37,237 nt of DNA from Roseofilum halophilum BLCC-M91 (GTDB lineage: Bacteria; Cyanobacteriota; Cyanobacteriia; Cyanobacteriales; Desertifilaceae), in assembly GCF_030068445.1 (NCBI RefSeq), contig NZ_JAQPOK010000064.1, forward strand, positions 1-37,237, in the 5' to 3' direction. The notes below the pieces were generated by a model, which worked only from the letters and a program-made list of their open reading frames with translations, had not been told where the DNA came from and did not search any database. This document shows positions 26,801-35,395 of the stretch, piece after piece. The stretch's first letter is position 1. Every line of letters starts with the position of its first letter. Position numbers and translations under genes: made by a program.

Positions 26801-27289
26801 CTCGATAGCCAAAAACGCCTCAAAACCATGGCTCTGATTCATGAGAAGCTCTATTGCTCCAAGAGTCTCTCCCGGATTGATTTTGCCGAATATATCCATA
26901 GTTTAGTTCTGAGTATTTCTGCTTCCTATGGGATGCAATCCCATCAGATTCACTTAGATATTGATGCCGATCCCGTGCAACTGAATATCGAAACCGCCAT
27001 TCCCACGGGTTTAATTATCAATGAATTAGTCACCAACGCCTTAAAACACGCTTTCCCAGACCATCGAGAAGGAACAGTATGGATTGAATTCCGTGAAATT
27101 AACCATGGACAACTCGATTTAACAATTGCTGATAATGGAATAGGTCTACCCTCTGAGGCTAGTGGGCAACCATCCCCTTCCCTAGGAATGCGTTTAGTGT
27201 ATATTCTAGCCGATCAGTTAGATGCAGATCTACAAGTTCAATCAGAGAATGGAACCCGTTTTCACTTAACATTTGAACAGAGTTCTTAA
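23804..27289 (+). CDS. Multi-PAS/GAF histidine kinase, HisKA_2 type
   Basis: This 1161-residue cytoplasmic sensor kinase has an N-terminal about 100-residue region of unknown fold, then PAS (about 115-225) and a GAF domain (about 240-395). After a coiled coil come four further PAS/PAC units (about 440-580, 590-700, 715-830, 835-955). It ends with a HisKA_2 dimerisation domain (EIHHRVKNNL, phospho-acceptor at His969/970) and an ATPase with NELVTNALKHAF and ADNGIGLP. HisKA_2 kinases often sense light or redox, but no chromophore-binding Cys is obvious in the GAF or PAS units. The start could be 23804 or the ATG at 23831. The receiver-kinase gene begins 14 nt downstream, an obvious partner. Confidence 0.93.
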   Translation: MGINDGKSIMSRLQHSWIEDYTILLGEYLQEGTYPPKLEEWIEEAIAAQIPLSTLSHWHHHSLSRFLQRDLNPENWPPLLHKAARFQSHSLSLYSQQWGLTPPDRWQVLGKESADIICIEDTEDRILDINPAVERILGYTPQELIGQLGFDFVHPDDRPSVKAAFSKLVTGPYASERVEYRFRHKDGSWRYLQSTGTNLLYHPSVQGIVVYSRDITDQKEQDIKLKEYIEFEHLMSRLCSQFMRLNAHELGREIEPAIGCLAQHYDCDRAYLFELVSDRQIAQLRYQWHHPKISPLPVFWHQIPVELIPWWMESLQKQQTIVINALQDFPPEAKAEQAIASAIQTQSLLLIPLIENDDFIGYLGFATIRATHTWTEDRIAQLQWASELLTHTLKRQRAELTLEHLREQMEQHIEQRTQELQQVNHKLQAEIRERYQIENALRQSEVRFRHIFEDSPLGIAILNPEYGLERVNLSLCRMLGYSPLELESLNLVDLLHPGDRELAHKLLRRLMNGEIPSFQVKQRCIHQTQDFLWVKLIASVISTADPWVQASEPTPAYGIVIVENISKGKQAEETLQLIQFTLNRVMDAVLLVDARGQLIYVNDRACQTLEYSRDQLLQMKISQIDRSYHDRSWPLYWQEVKQSGFMRLDSTYETQSGLEIPVEINLNFFQYKGLEYSCAIARDLRDRQKAEAALQKSQQLLATSQKAAGLGSWEFDLLTQEIFWSDEVFRIFGQDPSWENAPTYAQHLRQYHPDDRAQFQSLVEQAISQGKEYDFELRILHSSGEVRTVWAQGQVMFNDRGEAIKLFGLIQDITDRKQVELALKENERRYRTLVSHIPGIIYRCLPNLDWTVEFINDAIEDILDYSAEEMMSPIAPGLAALLHPEDLPWVREEVQLALEQHSPFELEYRMIARDGSIRWVYEKGQGVWNEQQEVVYLDGAVFDVSDRKQAEAQLKASLAEKEVLLREIHHRVKNNLNIIYSLLDMQSRQVSDPDLNSLLLDSQKRLKTMALIHEKLYCSKSLSRIDFAEYIHSLVLSISASYGMQSHQIHLDIDADPVQLNIETAIPTGLIINELVTNALKHAFPDHREGTVWIEFREINHGQLDLTIADNGIGLPSEASGQPSPSLGMRLVYILADQLDADLQVQSENGTRFHLTFEQSS

Positions 27290-27303
27290 TCAGGTGATTT
27301 AAT

Positions 27304-28446
27304 ATGATAGATGTAGCCAAAAAAGTTTTAATTGTTGAAGATGAGCTGATTGCTGCTCATAACTTAGCGGATAATATTCAACAATTAGGGTATGAAGTTG
27401 CGGGCATTGTCAAAACGGGAGAAGCTGCGATCGATCGGGTTATGGCTAATCCACCCCATTTGATTTTAATGGATATTAAGTTACAAGGTACAATGAGTGG
27501 CATTGAAGCAGCCCGTGCCCTTCAAGACTATGATATTCCCATTGTTTACTTAACCGCGTTTAGTGATGCAAACACCTTGGAAGAGGCAACTGACACCTTG
27601 CCCTATGGCTACCTGAATAAACCGGCAAAGCTAGAAGATATTAAATCGGCGATCGCCATGTCTCTGGTGAAACACCAACAGGATCAAAAAATCAAATCCC
27701 TTTGGCATCAAGAGCAACACCTCAATCAGCTCAAGTCTCGTTTTGTATCCATGATTTCCCATGATTTGCGGGCCCCGTTAACCCATATTTTGGTTTCTCT
27801 AGAAATTTTGAGGCAATATGGTAATGAATTGAGTTCATCTCAAAAAAATAAGCAGTTCGATCGAATGCAAGTCGCCATTAAAAATATGACGCTACAACTG
27901 GAAGGAATGCTGACCATCGATCAGGTTGAGTCAAATAAATTACCGGTCAATCCTGTGCAGATTAATGTGGTCAATTTTTGTCAAGAAAGATTGGATTTTT
28001 TTGAAGTTATTGCTAACCAGAAAAGTTACTTGAAGTTTGACTACGATCGGGATAGTTTATGGTTGTATCTTGATGAAGATATCCTTCAGCATATTTTAAA
28101 TAATTTACTTTCTAATGCGATTAAATATTCACCGGAAGGCGCAGAGGTGACTTTAAAGTTAAGGGCTGAACGGGAGGGTGTCGTCTTAGAAGTCAGCGAT
28201 CGCGGGATTGGAATTCCCCCAGAGGAGTTGGACAATCTTTACAATCCCTTTGAACGGGCGAGTAATGTGGGCAAAATTAAGGGAACAGGTATTGGATTAT
28301 ATATTGTTAAACAAGCTGTGGAATGCCATCAGGGAACCATTGAGGTTTTGAGTCAGGTAGGGGTGGGGACAACGTTTCGGATTTGGCTACCTTCCCTACC
28401 ACAGTTGGACGAAACCATACCATTGAGTCGTATGGAGCAGGATTGA
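27304..28446 (+). CDS. Hybrid receiver-histidine kinase
   Basis: The 380-residue protein has a receiver of the AmiR/NasR-like 'IVEDE' type (1-125; acidic pocket Glu12/Asp13, Asp57 in LMDIKLQG, Lys in NKPA). It is followed by a classic HisKA domain (His153 in SMISHDLRAPL) and an ATPase with N box (NNLLSNAIKYS), G1 (DRGIGIP), F (NPFERAS) and G2 (GTGIGLYIV). The order suggests that the upstream HisKA_2 kinase phosphorylates the receiver, which then sets the activity of this kinase. The gene is 14 nt from the upstream kinase gene and surely co-transcribed. No final response regulator with an output domain lies nearby. Confidence 0.93.
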   Translation: MIDVAKKVLIVEDELIAAHNLADNIQQLGYEVAGIVKTGEAAIDRVMANPPHLILMDIKLQGTMSGIEAARALQDYDIPIVYLTAFSDANTLEEATDTLPYGYLNKPAKLEDIKSAIAMSLVKHQQDQKIKSLWHQEQHLNQLKSRFVSMISHDLRAPLTHILVSLEILRQYGNELSSSQKNKQFDRMQVAIKNMTLQLEGMLTIDQVESNKLPVNPVQINVVNFCQERLDFFEVIANQKSYLKFDYDRDSLWLYLDEDILQHILNNLLSNAIKYSPEGAEVTLKLRAEREGVVLEVSDRGIGIPPEELDNLYNPFERASNVGKIKGTGIGLYIVKQAVECHQGTIEVLSQVGVGTTFRIWLPSLPQLDETIPLSRMEQD

Positions 28447-28450
28447 GAGT

Positions 28451-28467
28451 GCGGGCATCTTGCCCGC
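28451..28467. terminator. Short hairpin after the kinase operon
   Basis: GCGGGCA (28451-28457) pairs perfectly with TGCCCGC (28461-28467) over a TCT loop, 4 nt after the kinase stop. The trailing sequence TTCTTG is only weakly T-rich. This hairpin type is repeated widely at gene ends in cyanobacteria, so it may be a dispersed repeat serving as terminator. The rest of the spacer to thrS holds nothing else recognisable. Confidence 0.5.
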
Positions 28468-28612
28468 TTCTTGAATCCAATTCACCGGATTTGATATTAC
28501 TCGCGAGCAAGACGTTTGTCCTGCGGACACGCTACGCACTCCCGAAAACCTATTACACTATTTTAGATGAAACAATCCAGTAGGGTGGACAGGACGTAAA
28601 GCTGTCGCCTTT

Positions 28613-30436
28613 CTAGAAATCATCTTTAGAGGCGATCGCCTCTACCATCCGCTTAATCACTGCTGCGATCGGCATTTCCCCCAATTCTCCCCTAGCACGG
28701 GTACGAATATTCAGGCTCTCGGATTCCATCTCCTTCCCTCCAATCACACTCATAATCGGAACCTTCTCCTTCTCCGCATTGCGAATCTGTTTACCCAACC
28801 GCTCCCCACTGCGATCCACTTCCACGCGGATATTGTAATTGAGCATTTGCTCGGCCACCTTTTGGGCAAAGGGCAGTTGAGTTTCGCTCACCGGTAACAA
28901 GCGAATTTGTACCGGAGCTAACCACAGGGGAAAATCCCCCGCATATTCCTCAATCAAAATTCCCACTAACCGTTCTAAAGAACCGAACGGAGCGCGGTGA
29001 ATCATCACCGGACGTTCGCGAACTCCTTGCTCAGAAACATAGGTCAGATCGAAGCGCTCTGGCAAAGTATAATCCACCTGTACCGTTCCCAATTGCCATT
29101 CCCGGTCTAAGGCATCCCGGAAAATAAAGTCGAGTTTCGGCCCGTAAAAGGCCGCTTCCCCGATGCCTTCAAAATGATCCATACCCAACGTTTCCACGGC
29201 CCGACGGATGGCATTTTGGGATTTTTCCCAGGCTTCATCTGAGCCAATATACTTGTCCAAGGTTGGGTCGCGGAAACTCAATCGGGCCCTAAAATTACTC
29301 AACCGCAAGTTTTTAAACACAGTTAGAGTTAAATCCACCACATTTAAAAACTCTTCATCCAACTGTTCTGGGGTCAGAAATAGGTGCGAGTCATCTTGAG
29401 TAAACCCGCGTACCCTCGTCAGTCCCCCCAGTTCGCCCGATTGTTCATAGCGGTAAACCGTGCCAAACTCAGCTAACCGAATCGGCAGTTCTCGGTAGGA
29501 ATGGAGCTGACTTTTATAGATTTGGATATGGAAGGGACAGTTCATGGCTTTGAGGACAAACCCTTCTGCTTCCGATTCTCCCATCATTGGGAACAGGTCA
29601 TCTTTGTATTTTTGCCAATGACCGGAGGTTTTAAACAGGTCTACCCGACCAATGTGGGGAGTAACGACCTGTTGATAGCCCCGTTTGAGTTGTTCTTGTT
29701 TGAGGAAGTCTTCGAGTAAACTGCGAACGGTTGCGCCTTTGGCTGTCCACAGGGGGAGACCGGGGCCCACTTCATCAGCAAAAATGAATAATCCCAGTTC
29801 TTTACCGAGTTTGCGGTGGTCTCGTTTGAGGGCTTCTGCTTTGCGCCGTTGATATTCGGCCAGTTGTTCGGGGGTTTCCCAGGCGGTTCCGTAAATGCGC
29901 TGAAGTTGGGCTTTGTTGGCATCTCCGCGCCAATAGGCTCCGGCTACACTTTCCAGGGCGATCGCCTTCGGGTTAATATCAGCCGTAGTCTCTACATGGG
30001 GCCCAGCGCATAAATCCCACCATTGATCGGCTAAATGATAGATCGTAATCGGTTCGGTTTGGATATCGTCGAGGATTTCCAGTTTATAGGGTTCTTGTAG
30101 TTGTTCAATCCGTTGCTTGGCTTCTTCCCGACTCACTTCTTCGCGAACGACGGGGAGTTTGCGGTTGATGATCTTGATCATCTCTTTTTTGATCGCCTTT
30201 AGGTCTTTTTCCGTAAAGGGTTCGGGACAATCAAAATCGTAGTAAAACCCATTTTCGATCCAAGGGCCAATGGTGACTTGGGCTTTGGGAAAGAGTTTCT
30301 GTACCGCCATGGCCATGATGTGGGAGGTAGTATGGCGGATTTTTTTTAACGTCTCCGATTCACTGGTGCGAGGCAGATGGATTTGAGGCGTTTCTTGTTC
30401 CATGGGTTGGGTTGGTTTGGAGTCTTCTGGAGGCAT
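28613..30436 (-). CDS. thrS: Threonyl-tRNA synthetase
   Basis: The 607-residue class II synthetase charges tRNA-Thr. The editing domain (about 30-235) has HTTSHIMAMAVQ and the CAGPH motif. The catalytic core has motif 1, the zinc-ligand Cys in MNCPFHIQIY, motif 2 (VYRYEQSGELGGLTRVRGF) and motif 3 (HRAPFGSLERLVG). The C-terminal anticodon-binding domain (about 510-600) is complete. The N-terminal TGS domain of the E. coli enzyme is missing, and the protein starts with a short polar tail. This shorter form is normal in many cyanobacteria. The start at 30436 is probable; an internal ATG at MEQETPQ is an alternative. Confidence 0.97.
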   Translation of the reverse strand: MPPEDSKPTQPMEQETPQIHLPRTSESETLKKIRHTTSHIMAMAVQKLFPKAQVTIGPWIENGFYYDFDCPEPFTEKDLKAIKKEMIKIINRKLPVVREEVSREEAKQRIEQLQEPYKLEILDDIQTEPITIYHLADQWWDLCAGPHVETTADINPKAIALESVAGAYWRGDANKAQLQRIYGTAWETPEQLAEYQRRKAEALKRDHRKLGKELGLFIFADEVGPGLPLWTAKGATVRSLLEDFLKQEQLKRGYQQVVTPHIGRVDLFKTSGHWQKYKDDLFPMMGESEAEGFVLKAMNCPFHIQIYKSQLHSYRELPIRLAEFGTVYRYEQSGELGGLTRVRGFTQDDSHLFLTPEQLDEEFLNVVDLTLTVFKNLRLSNFRARLSFRDPTLDKYIGSDEAWEKSQNAIRRAVETLGMDHFEGIGEAAFYGPKLDFIFRDALDREWQLGTVQVDYTLPERFDLTYVSEQGVRERPVMIHRAPFGSLERLVGILIEEYAGDFPLWLAPVQIRLLPVSETQLPFAQKVAEQMLNYNIRVEVDRSGERLGKQIRNAEKEKVPIMSVIGGKEMESESLNIRTRARGELGEMPIAAVIKRMVEAIASKDDF

Positions 30437-30481
30437 GGGTCGCTTAATCGCAAATAAGGGACGCTCTTAATGAGTTTAGAT

Positions 30482-30642
30482 CAATTAGGGAATAGGTAAT
30501 AGGCAAACCCCCCCTGTATCCCCCCAAGGGGGGAAGGCAATAGGCAATAGGGTATTTCTCCTTGTCCCCGTGTCCCCGTGTCCCCGCGTCTCCGCGTCCC
30601 CCCCATCTCCCCATCTTCCCATCCCCCCATAAGCCGGATCAA
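30482..30642. repeat. Low-complexity repeat tract upstream of thrS
   Basis: The tract contains AATAGG/CAATAGG units, then TCCCCGTG repeated with CGCGTC variants, then CCCCATC units. It belongs to the same class as the tracts near 440-533 and 16966-17028. The remainder of the divergent spacer to 30807 has no gene and should carry the promoters for thrS and the DUF2973 gene; I could not identify them with confidence. Confidence 0.6.
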
Positions 30643-30807
30643 TCTTAAGTGAAGCTTAAATTTCTAAATGTAAAGAAACGTAACTTACGTTAAGCTTATG
30701 ATAGAGATTATTGGTAAATCCTAGATTGATCGCGATCGGGGCCAGATGGCCCCTAGACTCCGATTCAATACCCCTTTTGATTAAAACGCAATTTGGAGAG
30801 TTGTATA

Positions 30808-31128
30808 ATGCTACATCTGCTTTACGTCTTTGCTTTCACCACCTTAGCGTTTATCGCCGTTGGCAATTTAATCCGCAACTTGATGGTTCTCGGTTCCGAA
30901 AGCACGCGCAACTATCCCCCGAAGGTAAACGATATTCCAGTCGATTCCCATCGCACTTCCTCCACTCAGGTTCCCCATCCTGAGTTTTTGGATGAAAGCG
31001 GAACGGTGATCAAAGAACCTCTGTTGGTGATGCGATCGATTACCGTAGAGGATGCCCGTGAAAAGCTGGATTCTCTGTATAATTCTTCTCCAGAGTCTTC
31101 CGTTAAGGATCGGCAAGACGATCGTTAA
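30808..31128 (+). CDS. DUF2973 family small membrane protein
   Basis: This 106-residue cyanobacterial protein has one N-terminal membrane helix (start MLHLLYVFAFTTLAFIAVGN) followed by a polar, probably cytoplasmic tail rich in Ser, Asp and Pro. The N-terminus matches the cyanobacterial DUF2973 pattern from memory. The tail includes ITVEDAREKLDSLYNS, likely a short helix. I start at the ATG at 30808; a TTG at 30793 would put a polar stretch before the helix, and GGAGAG precedes the ATG. Function unknown. In other cyanobacteria this family is often next to DUF2605, which is not seen here. Confidence 0.75.
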   Translation: MLHLLYVFAFTTLAFIAVGNLIRNLMVLGSESTRNYPPKVNDIPVDSHRTSSTQVPHPEFLDESGTVIKEPLLVMRSITVEDAREKLDSLYNSSPESSVKDRQDDR

Positions 31129-31261
31129 AATTCTGTTGAGATAATATTTATATCTAATTCGGTGATAGGGTTAAGTGGGAAAGAAACTGGATGGGAAAAA
31201 ATTGAACCCTGCTTAACCCTTGATAAATTTACTCCATTCACACCGTGTAGTTCTTGAAGGG

Positions 31262-32041
31262 TTAAGCTAACCGGAATTGGGGATAAAGCTTGAGTTCATC
31301 TGGATTAAAGGTTCTGGCCCAGTTGACGAGATCTTGGGTGACGGTATGGGAATTCTTGGGTTTGATCAACAGAGCAATATATTGATCTTTTTGTTTGACC
31401 ACAATTGCTCGGTATCCATCGGCATAGGTACTGGCATAATGGAAGCCATCGAGTTGCAGGGAGGACATGAGAAGCGATCGCAGTCCCAAAGCCTGAAACA
31501 CCGTTTGTACCCAACTCACATTATCCACTTCATCCGTTACCAAATATTCACGGGGTAAACCGCTCAAATCAAACACTGCTGCACCGACTACTGACGTTAA
31601 ATACAGATCTTGTTTAGCTAAATTTGGGGACTCAGAGGGGTTAGGCTGAGAATCAGTAGTCATTGGAGACTGGCTTACTTTAGATGAATGAGTAGAAATG
31701 CAGGTTGTAGAAACATTAGGATATTCATACACCCAATTGCAACCAGATAGCTCTGCTTCTGTTTTCCCCAATACTATAATCCTTAGTGTTGGATAAAGGT
31801 CTTGCAAGCGCCAACAAAACCTTTGGGTTTGATGTTGCAGGAAAAGTATATCTAAAATCAATAAATCTGCCACCTTCTGCCGCACACTGTGTAATAACTC
31901 CTGGGTATTGCGGCAAATTTGGGTATGGGATGGTTGCCGATCGATGAGATCGCGGACACAATTTTCTGCAAACCGAGTCGAAGCCAAGATTATATTTAGG
32001 GTTTGCTGTTGAGAAACTGGATTCATAACAGAAAGTTTCAT
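31262..32041 (-). CDS. Receiver-like domain fused to a roadblock/LC7-like domain
   Basis: The 259-residue protein has an N-terminal half (about 1-115) that resembles a response-regulator receiver fold (NIILASTRF, LLILDILFLQ, IIVLGKTEAE). The usual second acidic pocket residue and the conserved Lys are missing or unclear, so it may be a pseudo-receiver. After a Ser/Thr/Pro linker, the C-terminal half (about 145-245; FDLSGLPREYLVTDEV, QTVFQALGLRSLLMSS, YRAIVVKQKDQYIALLI) looks like a roadblock/LC7 domain. Such domains act on small GTPases or in protein assembly. No partner GTPase gene is adjacent. The strong AAGGAG site 7 nt before the ATG confirms the start. Confidence 0.6.
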   Translation of the reverse strand: MKLSVMNPVSQQQTLNIILASTRFAENCVRDLIDRQPSHTQICRNTQELLHSVRQKVADLLILDILFLQHQTQRFCWRLQDLYPTLRIIVLGKTEAELSGCNWVYEYPNVSTTCISTHSSKVSQSPMTTDSQPNPSESPNLAKQDLYLTSVVGAAVFDLSGLPREYLVTDEVDNVSWVQTVFQALGLRSLLMSSLQLDGFHYASTYADGYRAIVVKQKDQYIALLIKPKNSHTVTQDLVNWARTFNPDELKLYPQFRLA

Positions 32042-32503
32042 ATGTTCTCCTTTTGCGCGACACCAGTCAAATCAATCACATTATATTAAAGGGATTTTGC
32101 CTAGAATTTAAATAGACTCACTCTCATAGGGATCAATAGGGATCGCTACACCTTTGATTAACAGTATTCCTTAAGTAAATTATAAGGCCAATTTATCCAC
32201 TGATTTTGCCTGGCAATTAAGTCTTAATTCCCATGATGTTTCTATTCTCTGTCCAGTTAAAAAGCTTGGAGATGCACTGGCGGATCGACTTATTTTAGGT
32301 GTAATACTGCTAACATGGTCTCTCCCTTAACTGTAGCCGTTGAGGGTTGTACCTCCGACGAGGGCCAGGTTCCAGGGTTGAAAAATAATATATAGAGTAT
32401 TGTCTATGGATAACCCCCAAACAAACTCAGCAATTCTTTGTTTACAAATATTAACCAAAGTACATACAATGTAGGAGTAGGCAATGAGTATATATCCTCA
32501 ATT
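32042..32503. other. Divergent spacer upstream of ndhD
   Basis: A 460-nt spacer between the receiver-roadblock gene and ndhD. I see no tRNA, no frame longer than 20 codons with a start and ribosome-binding site, and no strong hairpin. The GGAG at 32473-32476 is too far from the ndhD ATG to be a standard ribosome-binding site. Confidence 0.5.
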
Positions 32504-34126
32504 ATGTTTGGCAATTCATTTCCTTGGTTAAGTGCAATCATTCTATTTCCCCTTGTGGCGGCTCTCGCCATCCCTCTGATTAGCGATCGCCATACCAAGC
32601 TCGTCCGTTGGTACGCCCTAGGCGTAGGTCTCGTAGACCTAGTAATGACTCTCTACGCTTTCGGCTCCCACTACAACTTTCAACAATCCACCATTCAACT
32701 GGCTGAATCCTATCCCTGGATTCCCCAGCTCGGTCTCAACTGGTCTTTAGCTGTAGATGGCTTATCCATGCCCCTGATCGCCCTGAGTGCCCTAGTCACC
32801 ACCGTGGCGATCGCCGCATCCTGGAACGTCAACCACCGCCCCAGACTGTTCTTCAGCCTGCTGCTGATCATGTACAGTGCCCAGATCGCGGTGTTTGCAG
32901 CCCACGACCTGCTTCTATTCTTCCTAACTTGGGAGTTGGAACTCGTCCCCGTTTATCTGCTCATCTCCATCTGGGGGGGACAAAAGCGCCTCTACGCTGC
33001 GACTAAATTCATCCTCTATACCGCTTTAGCTTCCATCTTCATTCTAGTTGCGGCCCTAGCCATGGCCTTCTACGGCGACACCGTAACCTTCGACATGACG
33101 GAACTAGCGAACAAACACTATCCCAGAGCCTTCGAGCTACTCGCTTACGCCGCCTTCATCATCGGTTTCGGTGTTAAGCTCCCCATCTTCCCTCTACACA
33201 CTTGGCTTCCCGATGCCCACTCCCAAGCCTCCGCTCCCGTCTCCATGATTCTGGCTGGCGTACTGCTGAAAATGGGCGGTTATGGCATCATCCGTCTAAA
33301 CTTGGAAGCTCTTCCCCATGCCCACGCTTACTTTGCTCCCGTCCTGGTTATCCTCGGCATTGTTAACATCGTCTACGGTGCATTCAACGCTTTTGCTCAA
33401 GGCGATCTCAAACGCCGCCTGGCTTGTTCCTCCATCTCTCACATGGGATTTGTTCTCATCGGTATCGCCTCCTTCAATGAACTGGGCTTAAACGGCGCAA
33501 TGCTGCAAATGCTCTCCCACGGACTGATTGCGGCTGCCCTGTTCTTCCTGGCTGGAGTTGCTTACGAACGCACCCATACCCTGGCTTTAGCGAAAATGAG
33601 CGGACTGGCTCAAAGTATGCCCAAAGTCTTCGCCCTCTTCACTGCGGCATCTATGGCTTCTTTAGCTCTGCCGGGTATGAGTGGATTTGTGGGAGAACTG
33701 AGCGTTTTCTTGGGAGTTACCACCAGCGATGTTTATTCCTCTGGCTTCAAAGTTGTGGTCATCGGTTTAGCGGCTGTCGGTTTAATTCTGACCCCCATTT
33801 ATCTGCTCTCCATGATGCGCGATATCTTCTACGGTGAAGAAACCGGTGTGGTTGTTGATGGCTGGATGGATGCTAAACCTCGCGAAGTGGCGATCGCCTT
33901 CTGTCTGTTGCTCCCCATCATCGGTATCGGTCTCTATCCGAAAATCGCCACCCAAACCTACGATATCAAAACCACGGCGATCGCCGAACAAACCCGCGAA
34001 GTTCTCACCGTGGTTGCCCAAGAGCGCTCACGCCTCTACTCCGGAAACTTCTATATTCCTAATGTTCCCGCAGCAAAAGCGCCCGCTCTGTTAGGAGTAA
34101 TGGACAATATCTCCGGTTCCGCCTAA
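32504..34126 (+). CDS. ndhD: NAD(P)H-quinone oxidoreductase subunit 4 (NdhD1-type)
   Basis: The 540-residue polytopic membrane protein is the proton-pumping subunit D of cyanobacterial NDH-1 in the thylakoid membrane, used in respiration and cyclic electron flow. It shows about 14 membrane helices. Antiporter-type residues are present: the Glu in [11 protein letters not shown], the Lys in [19 protein letters not shown] and the Lys in [11 protein letters not shown] start at the ATG at 32504, which gives the family N-terminus [12 protein letters not shown]. The earlier TTG frame and the out-of-frame ATG at 32484 are rejected. By sequence it looks like the NdhD1/D2 group rather than the CO2-uptake NdhD3/D4 group, without certainty. 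Its stop overlaps the convergent receiver gene by 4 nt. Confidence 0.95.
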   Translation: MFGNSFPWLSAIILFPLVAALAIPLISDRHTKLVRWYALGVGLVDLVMTLYAFGSHYNFQQSTIQLAESYPWIPQLGLNWSLAVDGLSMPLIALSALVTTVAIAASWNVNHRPRLFFSLLLIMYSAQIAVFAAHDLLLFFLTWELELVPVYLLISIWGGQKRLYAATKFILYTALASIFILVAALAMAFYGDTVTFDMTELANKHYPRAFELLAYAAFIIGFGVKLPIFPLHTWLPDAHSQASAPVSMILAGVLLKMGGYGIIRLNLEALPHAHAYFAPVLVILGIVNIVYGAFNAFAQGDLKRRLACSSISHMGFVLIGIASFNELGLNGAMLQMLSHGLIAAALFFLAGVAYERTHTLALAKMSGLAQSMPKVFALFTAASMASLALPGMSGFVGELSVFLGVTTSDVYSSGFKVVVIGLAAVGLILTPIYLLSMMRDIFYGEETGVVVDGWMDAKPREVAIAFCLLLPIIGIGLYPKIATQTYDIKTTAIAEQTREVLTVVAQERSRLYSGNFYIPNVPAAKAPALLGVMDNISGSA

Positions 34127-34812
34127 GCGACATTCGTCAAACAGTGGTACTTAGATTCCCAATCTCGACAACCATCAGATTCAGGGCCATGAGGGTGAAT
34201 AGCACAAACCAATAAATTGCCCCCCGGACTCCCGCCATAGTAGTAGCGACAAGCTTCACAACGGCGGGATTTTTCCGCTTTTCCTAGGGCTACAGCCTTG
34301 AGTTTTGCCGCTAAATCGTGGTTTGGCTCCAGTGCTAAGGCTTTTTCAAACGCTTGCAGTGCCCATTCTTGATTGTCAAAATCCTGCAACCACATTAACC
34401 CCACCTCTGTCCAATCATCGGCCGGAGTCGGATGAAAACAGGATTTGCCTTGACTCAGGAGTTTACCGATCAGGGTTTCTACCAGTTCCGGAGGTTGAAA
34501 CGGTTTGGCGATATAGCCATCGGCTATCGTGAGTCCTCGCACTCGATCCCGTTCATGATTTTTAACCGTGCAGAAAATAATCGGAATATGGCGAGTTTTG
34601 GGGTTTCGTTTCAAGGCCCAACAGAGCTGATAGCCATTCAAGTTGGGAGAAACAATATCAGCAATCACCAGATCGGGTAAATGCTGCTGGATTTGGCTTA
34701 AAGCTTCAAGTCCATCGCCTGCTTCTAATGTCTCGAAACCTACCGATCGCAGTAATTGGGCGATCGCCGCTCTTTGAGCGCTGCTATCCTCAAACACAAA
34801 TACGGTACTCAT
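34123..34812 (-). CDS. Response regulator with C-terminal cysteine cluster
   Basis: This 229-residue protein has a receiver domain (1-120; Glu8/Asp9, phospho-acceptor Asp52 in IADIVSPN, Lys in AKPFQ). A short helical TPR-like unit follows (about 135-175; [17 protein letters not shown]). The C-terminus has a [23 protein letters not shown] cluster. The Cys-X2-C, C and C pattern is known from other small cyanobacterial proteins (DUF6464-like) and is likely a metal site. All receiver residues are present. There is no DNA-binding output. It is convergent with ndhD, sharing 4 nt at the stops, and has no kinase neighbour. Confidence 0.82.
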   Translation of the reverse strand: MSTVFVFEDSSAQRAAIAQLLRSVGFETLEAGDGLEALSQIQQHLPDLVIADIVSPNLNGYQLCWALKRNPKTRHIPIIFCTVKNHERDRVRGLTIADGYIAKPFQPPELVETLIGKLLSQGKSCFHPTPADDWTEVGLMWLQDFDNQEWALQAFEKALALEPNHDLAAKLKAVALGKAEKSRRCEACRYYYGGSPGGNLLVCAIHPHGPESDGCRDWESKYHCLTNVA

Positions 34813-34975
34813 AAAGGGCTTATCCGTTGATTCCAGGGTGTTCCAATGGGTTTAAGATACCCAACCTGGATGACAAATCCATCAACTCTAACCCAAAAGT
34901 ACGCATCACTACGGTTGACAAGGTAGAATGAATTTGTTAACAATCCGCGATCGCCTAAGTAAATTTCCCGTCAAC

Positions 34976-35395
34976 TTACTCTTGGTCTAACAAAACTCGC
35001 AAAAACAAAGCCGGAGTTAAAATTTGCGTGCCGTGATAATATTTCACTGAGAGCAAATGCTTATCGACGGACACCAAATAATCTGCTTTCACTTCATAAG
35101 CTGCTGCTAAAAACTTGTTATCATCTGGGTCGATGTCATCAAGGTAAGTAGCTTGGTAAATTCCAGGAATATGGAGCGCGATCTCTGTAATCTCCCTGAG
35201 TAAATCTTCGATATCTGCTAAATTAACTTGCTGTCTCACCAACCTCGTAATCAGTTCCTCAAGCAAAGCTGGAGCCATCACTAAACTAAAGCGTCCCTCA
35301 CGCCATAACGTTAAAATTTGCCGAGGACTACTTTGACGGGTTGGACGAAGCATAGCAGCCACAAATACAGAAGTATCAATGACAACTTTAATCAT
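34976..35395 (-). CDS. PIN-domain ribonuclease toxin
   Basis: The 139-residue protein is a PIN-domain RNase of the putative toxin class. Asp7 in VVIDTSVFV, a Glu in LLEELITRL, Asp in DDNKFLAAA and Asp in LVSVDKHLL form the usual acidic metal-binding quartet. It is expected to cut RNA when free from its antitoxin. I start at the ATG at 35395, which overlaps the stop of the XRE gene by 8 nt; a TTG at 35398 would add one residue. The overlap with an HTH antitoxin gene is the classical toxin-antitoxin arrangement. RNA target unknown. Confidence 0.85.
   Translation of the reverse strand: MIKVVIDTSVFVAAMLRPTRQSSPRQILTLWREGRFSLVMAPALLEELITRLVRQQVNLADIEDLLREITEIALHIPGIYQATYLDDIDPDDNKFLAAAYEVKADYLVSVDKHLLSVKYYHGTQILTPALFLRVLLDQE

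Noticed and set aside
32042-32503. Possible tRNA or small RNA gene in the ndhD upstream spacer
   Set aside because: No cloverleaf pairing, no TTC-type T-loop and no stable long hairpin found by eye.
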